Of a stretch of 64,000 bases of DNA, positions 1 through 11,000 are shown in pieces (position 1 is the stretch's first letter; every line of letters starts with the position of its first letter). Under the pieces are notes generated by a model. The model did no database searches and was not told where the DNA came from. It saw nothing but the letters and a program-made list of their open reading frames with translations. Both the position numbers and the translations under genes were made by a program. This DNA is from Antedon mediterranea (Eukaryota > Echinodermata > Crinoidea > Comatulida > Antedonidae). Location of the stretch: assembly GCF_964355755.1 (NCBI RefSeq), contig NC_092674.1, positions 15,629,001 to 15,693,000 of the forward strand, written 5' to 3'.

Positions 1-771
1 AACAGACCAATCATTTACACATTATAAACAGTGTTTTCTCATTCGCTGAACCCTGTTTAACAATGACTAGCAGTAACCCGTGCTCTGCACGGTCTTTTTC
101 TGTCTTAATATGTTGTTATATACTTTACATGCGCAACAGCGCAGTTTTGAAAGTCCTCACTCGCTTTGATGTTACGCTAGGCCTAGGCAGCCAAGCACCA
201 AGCAACACGTACCTACGCTTCGCTCAAATTTACCGCAGTCATATTTTGGACGGCGACCTCAGTATTTCGTTGCCATGCAAAACAGATTTTTACTGGCTTA
301 CGAAATACGAATACGTGTGCGTGACGTATCCGTTTTCGTTATCGTATTCGTAAGATTGCAAAAACTCCCTATTATGTAGATGTATGCGCCATATTTGGAC
401 ATTGGTTGATGTATTTATTTTATGGTACAATATTTATGCTGAAATCAATATTAGTGAATTTGTGAAAAACTAGAGAAAGGGTATGCTCTAATATGCTGGG
501 GAATAATGGAAGTTCTTATTTTCTAAATATTGTACCAAATATTAATACGGACCAGTGCATGATATTTTAAACGTGAAAGAGGCCTCTAGCGTGAGGGACT
601 TAGTAAGGTAGGTATTACTCATACACTCATTCCTTCCTTGCAAATTTGTTTTTACCCGCCAATGTATGTAAATGAGTTGAATTGCGCACATACGTGGACG
701 ACACATACTACAACTTTCTTCTCCCTTTTTTCTCTCCTTCGTGTCGAGTGCTGCTACAACAACAGGTGCGG
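1..771. other. AT-rich non-coding stretch
   Basis: No gene is supported. The short open frames here have no recognisable domain and overlap on both strands. A 13-bp inverted repeat (ggtacaatattta at 424-436, complement at 524-536) brackets 87 bp; it could be a small decayed foldback or chance. Confidence 0.5.
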
Positions 772-862
772 TATCCCGGGATAGCCTCCCACTCTTCCGA
801 AACACGTACTAAGTTCTTTAACGTGCACACGAAACGAGTCAGATGTGTACACCAGATCTCCA
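772..862 (-). mobile_element. Old SINE fragment (body region)
   Basis: The stretch around gtactaagttctttaacgt and agatgtgtacacc aligns with the body of the tRNA-derived SINE copies at 7717-8022 and 11556-11857. It has diverged clearly and lacks the tRNA-like head. Orientation is inferred from those copies. Confidence 0.5.
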
Positions 863-3284
863 GTTTTAAAATCTTTTTGGGTTGCTGGATGATCAAGTAG
901 TCTATGGATAATAGGTGAGCAAATAAACGTTTTACCAAAGTAGGAACTTTAAAATAAGGGAGGAGTGATATTTTAATGTTTCCAGGAGATATAACGTTAA
1001 AAATGACACTAGAACTGAGAATTATATAATCTATAATTACAAATATTTTTTTTTTCATCACAACATTTTTAATTGTTCTAACCAATAGGTGTATAATCAG
1101 GTCATCATTTTTTTTTATTAATCACAATTTGCTTTAAAAAATGTATAAATCCAAAGGCAAATTACTGAAAATAATGACAATGCTGTGGGTATCAGTGGAT
1201 GGATCTCAATGGAGATACAAAATAAAATGTTAAATCAAAACTAAATGTAAAACAGCCAGAAAAAAAGTAGTAGAGCTTTCGGGTAACACTAGCCCTTCTT
1301 TTTGTATATACAGTATATATAAATGACTGTTTCTGACAAAAATCTTTTAGGTTTTTAAATTAAACCGGTTAGTTGTTTTTGCTGGACAGAGTAGTCTTTT
1401 AATAAATGGAATTTCCCAAAAGTATGAAATCGGTTAAAGGTGTGCAGCCAGACCAAAACTAACGCTTGTCGACAGGAAGGAATTTCTGTAAATAATGCGT
1501 CTCAATGTGTAAAACCTATATCTTGTCTTGTATTTATTTTCCGCTAATACGACAGCAAATCTAATTTAGATTTCAAAAGTCTATTTATTTCTAAGAAATT
1601 CAGAATATTAATCAATGAAAAATGACAATTTTATGAAACCCTATTTTTCGTCTGTGATGATAAAACGAAGTTCTATTTATGTAGGCCTAATTGTGCCTAT
1701 TTCTAACTCAATTTGTACATCTTTCATTATGGGAAGACCCCTTAGTGTGTGGTATTTTTAGAAAGCTCGTGAATTAATCTTTCCAACAATAAAGGTTGCA
1801 AAGTGCGAAACGACGTCCTGACGCTACACACTTAGGTTAGGGAACAGGAACCTAGCCTAGGCCAAAATTGTTTCTACAGTTTTGTATCAGTTAGTATCTG
1901 TGAATCGTAACTATTTCACAGTAAAAATTTCAAAAAGTATATAAGCGCAAATGTTTTAATTTATTTGTGGTAATGTATATTGTTATAAACATAAACAAAT
2001 CTATGGTGTACTGTCAATGACCATGCCTTTTAGCAAATATTCACGAGGCATGTACTGAATCGTTTTATATTCACAAATATTATGCTGAATTAGATTTTTA
2101 GTTAGTTAATACAAATGTTTGCTGAATGGTTTTATTTAGCCTAAATAATATCTGTACCTTATTACCCTTTGTGTTTGGTACAGTACATTGTTAAAAAACA
2201 CGAAATACAAAATAATCATTTATAAACTTTATTATTGCAGTTGGGAAATATATTTTTGTAATAAAGTATGCTACTTTTACGTCAATTTCAATTGACCATG
2301 ACAATCAATAATAGTAATCGTAGGCCTATCACTCCAAAAGATGAAGATACTTGTTCAAATCTCCTTTCATTTTGTTAATAATCAAATTTAAAAAAAAACA
2401 AATTAAATGTGTTGTTTAAACTAAACATTTTCCATTTATAATTTTTGCTATAATACGTGCTGGTTGCTTAATAAACAAAACGCAAAACATTACATTATTC
2501 ATCTTTCAGTTCGATTGATTTATAAAAAAAATTCTTTGGTTGATGGGTAAAAAAAAAGGTTGACAATAAATGCCTATCGGCAATTCGTATGTTCGCCTAC
2601 CAATTATGTTTCAAAAGTAAATATAGTATGCATAGTTGTACTGTAATTCTTCTGTTTTTTAATGGTTGCTTACCAAATACCTGTAGAATAAAGAAACATA
2701 CAGTGTAAATCCTTTCATACTGACACAACATTGTATTTATTAATTCGGTATCTAAAACTGTCAAACGGAACTCAAAATAAATGAAATCGTGGAGGGTTTA
2801 CCGTACATCACATTGACAATTATTCACCATTTTGTATGCAATAGCGTAGGACGTCTAAATTCCTCACATTTACCCATTTGGAATTTGTTTTTATGCGTGT
2901 TTATTATGAATATCAATAAATCTGTGACGTCGTAAAAGCTTCATCAAATATCGAGTTATCGTATCTTCAATATGGGCATGAATATTAAACACACCCTCTG
3001 TCGCTCTCTACACGTGCAATTTATTATATATATTATATGACAGTGACAGTGACAATGACAATGACAATATTAATGATAATATTAATGATAATAATGTTAC
3101 GTGTAGTATTATTCAAATTTAATAATACTGCAATTCATTTTGATTTTGAGTAATTTAATGTGTAATCATTATTTCAAATATAAATAAACATGCAAATTAA
3201 TTTACCTTAACTTAACTTAATTAATAACATATCGACAATTTTGAAGTAAATTACAAAGCTGTATAGACCAGAGTTATGATTATT
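863..3284. other. AT-rich stretch without recognisable gene
   Basis: No long open frame, RNA gene or transposon end was recognised. A short degenerate run built on acaatg and attaatgataat lies near 3040-3095. Confidence 0.5.
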
Positions 3285-4801
3285 GTTCCACACTGAAGGT
3301 CCCTAACTCTTGGCTGATGAGTAAGATCACTTGTATTTTTAAGAAGGAGAATGTCAGTGAAGCCAAGAATTACAGAGGGATATCGATAGGCTCAAATCTA
3401 AGCAGAATTCTATCCAAGATTATTACATGGAGATTGAAAGGGGCGTATGAAAGTCATTTAAGTGAGAGTCAGTTTGGATTCCGCAGCAATAGATCAACTG
3501 CTGATGCTATTTTTATAACCAGAGCTGTTATCGAGAAACATCAAGGTACAATCATTACTACCTATATTGTTCTCACTGCTGCATATGATCACATACCAAG
3601 ACACCTACTCTTTAAAGTTCTACTTCTCAGGACAAAAGCTACACATATCGTTTCAATTCTAAAAGCTATGTATGATGGAACAACAGCATGCATCAACGGG
3701 ATGAAATCTTTCTTTGAAGTGAGAGTCGGATGCAGACAAGGTGGTTAGGAATCCCCTTGCCTTTTTAATTTGTATTTTTGATTGTCCTCAAAATTTCTGC
3801 ATTTCAAATCGATAAGGAATTTCCCGATGGATGGGGTATTGGATTTCGTTAAAATATTCCAAATGAATGTACAATCAGAGAACAGAGAAAAGAAGCTAAT
3901 CAGAATGGAGTGGAAATAATCAAGTGGATCTTATATGCAGATGATCTTGTTTTATTCTCAAAAAATTTTAAAGAATCACAGCAAATGTTAACCATTATTT
4001 GTGATACTTGCAGAAGATACGGGCTGAATGTTTCCCTGAAGAAAACGAAGACTCAGGTGTTTGGTGAACAACATCTAGCAGAGAAAAGTTCCTTAGTGAA
4101 CATAAATGGAGTGGATATTGAAAATGTAAGAGACTTTGTTTATTTGGGGCATACAATCACAAATAGAGAGGATGGCTGCTTCACTGACCATAGAACATCA
4201 AGTGCTGTAGGAAAGTTACATGAATTAAAAGAAGTTTTAAAAGATCATGATGTCTATATGAAGACAAGAAAGAAAGTTTTAGAGGCCTGCAAAAGATCCA
4301 GGCTCTTATATGGTACACAAGCATGGTTTCCAAATGAGAATAAAATAAAGAAAGCTGGAATCGTGTTGGCATAAATTATATTGAGACAGATGGTCAAGAG
4401 AGGGTTTGACAGGGCAAAGAAAGAGGCTGACCAACCAGATGAGGATATCTACAGACTTGTATATTCCAACAAAAGGATATGTAAAATTGTTGGAACATCT
4501 TCCTTGAGGGACTGCATATACAGTCAGTATATCCGATACGTTGGTCAAATCTGTAGAGGACCGAATACATCAATTACAAAAAAGATGCTGTTTGCTGTTC
4601 CAACAACAAGACAGTATTATCGTGATCCGTGGATTAAAATCTCTCGTATTTTAAGTATGAAAATCAGGCAAGCCAAAGCCATTACACAATCGACGAAAAT
4701 TCTTAACGAACACCTTAGTAGGCTATTTGGTGCTGAATAGGTTTTCGACTCCAGAGTTCTACGACGTAGAAGAGGAGGATCCCATATGTATGTATGTATG
4801 T
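3285..4801 (+). mobile_element. RTE-like non-LTR retrotransposon, 5'-truncated and broken
   Basis: Three frames read in order as one reverse transcriptase. At 3317-3748 are the NYRGISI and QFGFRSNRST motifs. At 3910-4374 are the catalytic YADD box (LYADDLVLF) and YLGHTI. At 4381-4740 is the C-terminal tail region (RYVGQI). A TAG after the CRQGG motif near 3747 and a frame break up to 3910 interrupt the RT palm, so this copy cannot make an active enzyme. The endonuclease part is absent, as in 5'-truncated LINEs. The element ends in a short tatg repeat at about 4787-4800, a tail style seen in RTE elements. The 3' end abuts the last exon of the lectin gene on the other strand. RTE assignment is by motif pattern only. 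Confidence 0.7.
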
Positions 4802-4823
4802 TCGTGGGTCATGATGTAGGACC

Positions 4824-5056
4824 TCAACGTTGTTTTTTCCTACCTGCGTAAACTTCAACTTCACAAATAGTGAGAATCTTTGTTCCTGGGAGATATACAG
4901 TTATGTACTTTCCTGTGATTGGTTTGTTACATACAATTTCGATGGGATTTGACTCAATCATAGTTGATGTTACAGTACTGCCGCATGGAACATTATCAGT
5001 AAAAGGGGACTTGCTTGTATTGCCAACACGAACTTGAGCATCAATTAACCTGTCAG
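4824..5056 (-). CDS. Lectin exon 9: FTP2 C-terminal part and stop
   Basis: The acceptor is TCTAACCAG. The exon ends ICEVEVYAGRKKQR and a TGA at 4824-4826. The basic tail is unlike FTP1. An RTE-like element ends only about 23 bp further on, so the native 3' UTR has been displaced or replaced. Confidence 0.83.
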
Positions 5057-8000
5057 CTGGTTAGAAAAAGTATATAAAGGTATAATTAGAATTTTGCTTA
5101 TTATTTTCAAATAAATAAAACATTTACTACTATTCATGCTAACCACAAAGTACCCGTTATAACTAAAGATCTTATCATAAGTTATAAAGTGATTAAAAAA
5201 TCAAATACAGTGCCATTTCCTTTTCCAACTTGATAATACAGTAACCGTAGAGATCACTTTCGAATTAAATGATAAAGCAAGAAGTGATGACGTAAGTTAG
5301 GACAGTTCCCTTTATGTCTAGGGTTTGATTATTGTTTTTAACCTAAAGAGTTATCTTTAGCAATACCATTACTTCAAACGTGTACTTCTATTTTATAAAA
5401 CCCACAGAACTGTGCCTTACCATATTATAGTGAACTATACAATTTCCATGGTCTTACTTACCACAACAGTCTTGTCTGTTATATAAAACAATCTTTGAAA
5501 TAGGTTTCGGAGTTCCTAAATCGGCATACCACCAAGGATTTTTGTCACTTTCACCAGCTTTTGAAAAATCCATCAAAACAGATTTAGACATATTATTGTA
5601 GCATGGTTGAAGATCGATCGATCCGATTTTACAAAAATTCACATTCATTACAGCAGTATTTCATTCAAATAATATAAATAATAAAGAGGTCGTATACATA
5701 CATACCAGTGTGGGAACATGAATTTTGATTAAATATTGAATTTGTGTTTCCATCAATGGCCCTATTAGCGTCACCTCCTGCGCCACGTGTTGAACTTTGT
5801 TTCGCTCCTACAAAATGGGTCACTAATACACTCTCTAAAATATTTGAGTAAAAAAATAATGGTGCTTTGAGATAAAATTAAATCAAATCATTGTCCATTA
5901 TTTTATTTCTATAATTTTTTATTTTGTTTATTTTTCTATTTATTTGTTGTATTATTGTTTGCATTATTATTATATAGTTTAAATACTATATATAGAAATA
6001 AGGAAAATGCCTGCAAATGACTCGCATGCCTGCAAACGACTCGCATCCCGTTAAAACCACGTTTGTTTGACATGAATATGTTTCAAAATAATTCAGTAGC
6101 TGCTGAGTTTAATGATGTTTATGTACTAATGTTTATAAATGAGATTTAGAATATGAATTATATATTAAAAATATTCAGTATCGTTTTATGACAAATATTC
6201 CTACCATAAATTTCAACTTCACAGAGAGTAAGACATTTTTTTCCAGGAAGACGAACACTGATGTACTTTCCTTTGATTGGCTTGTTACATATAACTTCAA
6301 TGGGGTTTGAACCAATCATAGCTGATGTAAGAGTAGCTCCACATTGTGCATTTTCATTAAAGGGTGACTTGTTGTCATCTCCAACTCGAATTTCAGCACC
6401 AATTAACCTTTCACCTATTTTAAAGAAATTGTCATACATATTTTATAAAGAGTATTACATTTACTTTGTTTATTTTCAAAAGCACTACCGTAATCAGAAG
6501 ATCAACCGAAAAGCATTTCCGTGTGTAAAACTAGGGATCCTTAGTAAAACCTGAAAGAACGTTTCGCATTGTTTTTAGTATTAATTGATGTATACATTAA
6601 ATGTTATACTAGGCTTACATGTACAATTTCAATATTTCACATGACTTCAATTTATCACACTTCGACCTGATTTGTTATATTATAAAGTTTGCGGTGCACC
6701 ACGTTATATAGTAATTCTGTAAAGAACTGTTGAGTTTTTCAACGTTTCAATCAATATACTTCGATTGTCCTTAGGAGTGAGAATCACAAAATCATTCTCA
6801 CTCCTAAGGACGCTCGAAATATATTGATCGAAACGTGGTTTAACTTTATATCAACATATTGATTTTGCCATGCAAACCTTCAAACAATGAATTATATTAT
6901 TAAATTATTATATTATTTTTTACCACAAATGTATGTTTACTTATATTTTCTACTTTTTAGAACAGGATGTCTTACCACAACAGTCTTCTCTGTTATATAT
7001 CACAACTTTTGAAATAGGTTTCGATGAGTCTAACTGCGCATACCACCAAGGATTTTTTTCATCTCCACAAGCTGTTGAATAAAAGTGCATGATATACTTT
7101 TATAGACTATTATGTAAGATAGATTTGTTTGGAATTACAGTAGGCCTAAATATGTTCCGGAAACCAAAACAAATTAGTTTAATAGTAATAATAATAATAA
7201 CAGGATTTTTATAGCGCACATACCACTCAGGAGTGCTCAAGGCGCATTAAAAAAAAAAAAAAAATAAATCATACAAATGCCTGACAAATAAAATGCAATT
7301 TCTTTAGAGGGTCCCCATCCAAACAAAGGAGCAGGATACACATTTGCCTTGCCACAGATGACCGGGTGCTCAGAGACAACAACCAAGACAGAGGCACCCC
7401 AAAGATAATGCTGGTCAGGAAAAAGTATACTATAACATTCTAGAACTTTAAGAAACCTCATGATTTCCATATGCCTTAATGAATAAATGTGTTTTTAATA
7501 ATTTTTTAAAAGTATCAACAGTTTTGCAAAATCTGATAGAGCTCGGTAGAGCATTCCATAGACGAGGAGCAGTAACGGTGAAAGCTCTGTCTCCCCATGA
7601 GTGGTGAGACTTAGGTTGATGTAGAAGCAGCGTATCACTAGAACGCAGATTCCGTCTGGGAACATACAGCCTAAGCATGTCAGAAATATATTCAGGAGCC
7701 ATGCCATTATTGGAATTTATATTTATACTGGGTAACCTCTTCAGTCAAAGACTGGTCTCCCAGAGGGCCCAGTTGGTGATCAGTGGCTTTGATGTACTAA
7801 TACACCGGGGTAACCCCCTACTCGTCTCGAAAGATGTACTAGGTTCTTTAAAGTGCACACGAGCTAGATGTGTACACTGGACCTACGGTTTATAGTCCAT
7901 ATATCCGAGAAGGCTCGTTCTACCACCAGAACCATGGAGTGAGTGAGCCTCGAACCCCTGTCGATGTTATGGCTACGTAATTACGGTTCCACTGTCTTAA

Positions 8001-11000
8001 CCGCTCGGCCACTCACTCACTCTTGAATTAATAGACTTAAAAACATAGAGTAATATTTTAAAAACAATGCGGTACCTAACAGGAAGCCAATGCAAAGTTT
8101 CCCAAGGTATTTGATATGTGTGCATATCTTGGTAGTTTTTTAACAACTCGTGCCGCTGTATTTTGAATCAGCTGAAGCCTGTGGAGTTGTTTTTGTGGGA
8201 GACCAAATAACAAGGAGTTACACATATCGAGACGCGAACTAACAAATGCATGTACAAGTTGCTCAGCAGCTGCACGATTTAAGTATTTTCTGATGCCTCG
8301 AATATTTCTTAAATGATATGACGATGCAGACGTAATTTTAGAAATATGAGCCGTCATTGTCATATTAGAATCCAGAATTACACCAAGATTTCCAACTTGT
8401 GTAGTATTTTTAGTACAAAAGTTACCAATGGAAACCCTCCTAGATGGAATTTTCTCTAATTGTTGTTGCGAACCAAATAGAATGTACTCAGTCTTATCAT
8501 CATTAAGTTTTAAAAAGTTTTTGGCCATCCAGATACGAATTTCAGAGATACATTTTTCAAGCAAATCAATTGATAATTCACTCTGTGTCATGGTAGGTTT
8601 AAACGATATATATATATCTGAGTGTCATCAGCGTAAACATGATAGCTAAGATTATATTTCTTAATGATATCACGAATAGGATATACATAAATTGTAAACA
8701 ATTGTGGACGTAACACAGATCCTTGCGGAACAGAGTAATTTAAAGTGGTAGGTTGAGAGATTACCTCTCTAATACAAATGTGTTGAGGTCTGTCCGCCAA
8801 ATATGATTGACACCATCTTAGTGCACATCCCTCAACACCAATAGAAGCATGCAACCTCTCAATCAGAATACTATGATCTACCGTATCAAACGCAGCACTC
8901 AAATCAAGTAAAATTAAAGCAGTTACTTTTCCAACATCCATCGCACGAAGTATATCATTGCTAACGCGCAGCAGTGCAGTTTCAGTAATGTGATGTGCTT
9001 TATACGCTGATTGAAACGGGTCAAGTAAAGAATTATCCTTTACATGTGATAGTATACGTTTAGATACCACTTTTTCAATTACTTTTCCAAGAAAACACAG
9101 ATTTGATACTGGTCTGTAATTGGATAGCTTTTCATGATCAAGACCCGATTTCTTTAATTGAGGACGTATGTGCGAGATTTTACAAATATCTGGGAAAACC
9201 CCAGTTTCCAAAGACAGATTAACGACACGTGTAATTAGTGGAACAAAAACAACAGCATTTCTCTTAATTAACAGAGTAGGAACTGGATCAAGACTGCAAG
9301 ATTTAGCAGGCGAGTTTTTGACAATTTCAGAAATTTCTTTTTCACTTGCAGGTTCAAATTTACAAAGGGAAGGACAATTATAATTTCCACAGCATACGTC
9401 GTTATTAAAGTAATGAGACAAACTTCCAGCACTATCTTTAACAAGAAGTTTACGAATATTAACAATTTTATTTTTGAAAAATACGGAAATTCTTTCTGCA
9501 AGCAACTCATCTGAGTGAGAAAATGGAAGCACCGACGATTTAGAACAGTGTAAAAGATTGTTTACAACTTTAAACAGCTTCTTCTGATCACCTGAGCAAT
9601 CTTCGACCAGATCAGAATAATATTGTTTCTTAGCACTTTCAACAAGCATATTAACAATACACCGGTGATGACAATATTTCTGTCTATTAGGTATTTTTTG
9701 ATTTCATCCATTTTCTCTCAAATACGCGACGGAGTTTCCTCGCAGATCTAATTTCATCAGTATACCACGGTTTTGAAGAATTTAGTTTGATACATTTTGT
9801 TTTTAAAGGTGCGTGTTTATCCATAACTTCTCTTAAAGAGCAGTATCTTTCAATATTTTCTTGCAAAGTACCATCATGCATATTAGACAACCGAGCTTGT
9901 ATGTCATCTGAAAATATTGTTGTATCAATACTGTTTATATTTCGGATTTTAATTTTAGATTTAGGAAGAGGTGGTTTCTTGAAGTCAAGACTACAAAGTA
10001 TAGAAAAATGATCAGAGATACCCGGTTTTACAGTGATCCCCGAGATCAGAGAAACATCTCTAGTAATAATGAGATCAAGACAATGACCACCATCATGCGT
10101 AGGTTACATGCTGTATAAGATTGAAAGACTGCAATAGACAATTAAATTTATTTGCAGCGATATTCTCATTTTTATCAATGTGGATATTAAAATCCCCACA
10201 AAAAATTACTTCTGATGGAATAATGAGATAATCAAAAATCATATTTTCAAATTCATTAAGAAAGTCGGTGACAGACAAACTCGGTGGTCTATAGATGCAT
10301 ACAATATAAATTGTTTTTGTAATATAAACAGTTCCATACATTGGCAAAAAACTCTAAATAAAAACAAAACAAAACGTTATCATTGTCATATTATGAACTA
10401 TCATGAACAAACATGAACATCAGAAATGTAATTCAAACAAAAAAATATTCAAAACCACCTAAACAGTGCACTGAAGTATATAGTAAGATACGTAAATAAA
10501 CACTAATGTCAATTGGTATTACTAGATTAGAATTCATATTCATCAATTTAACCATGTGTGGAATTGGAATAATATGGTATAAGATATCAATTTTCTTCGA
10601 ATCTTAACTTAGGTAACTAGACGTAGTGTAAATCATTATATTTCAGCTCTGATTTCTTTTTTGGGGATTAATTTATCAATAATTATTGTGTAGGCTCTTT
10701 TCGGATCCGTTTATGGCTGATTGCTAAAGTAGAGTAAGCTGGATGCCAGATCGGTACCGGTACATGCATATTTAAACAAAACCTGTAGAAATACAGTACA
10801 AATTTTGAACTGACAAAACAAAAAACGTGTTAAAGTATAAGTAGGAATAATGTACCATAGGATTATCATCAATGTCAAATCTAAAGTCAAGTCTAAGGTC
10901 AAATTATATTTGTTAACCAGTCTTATCAAATAATGGGTTGAGAATCCAGACGCAAATTAATTGCCTATTATTATGTTGTGGATGTATGATGTGAACTCGG

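Noticed and set aside
63-353. 96-codon frame at the left edge
   Set aside because: No domain, no splice context, and ordinary composition for non-coding sequence here.
5454-5648. 64-codon frame starting at 5648 as a stand-alone gene
   Set aside because: Only 5462-5557 is exon; the upstream part is intron, as shown by FTP domain spacing and the match to exon 5.
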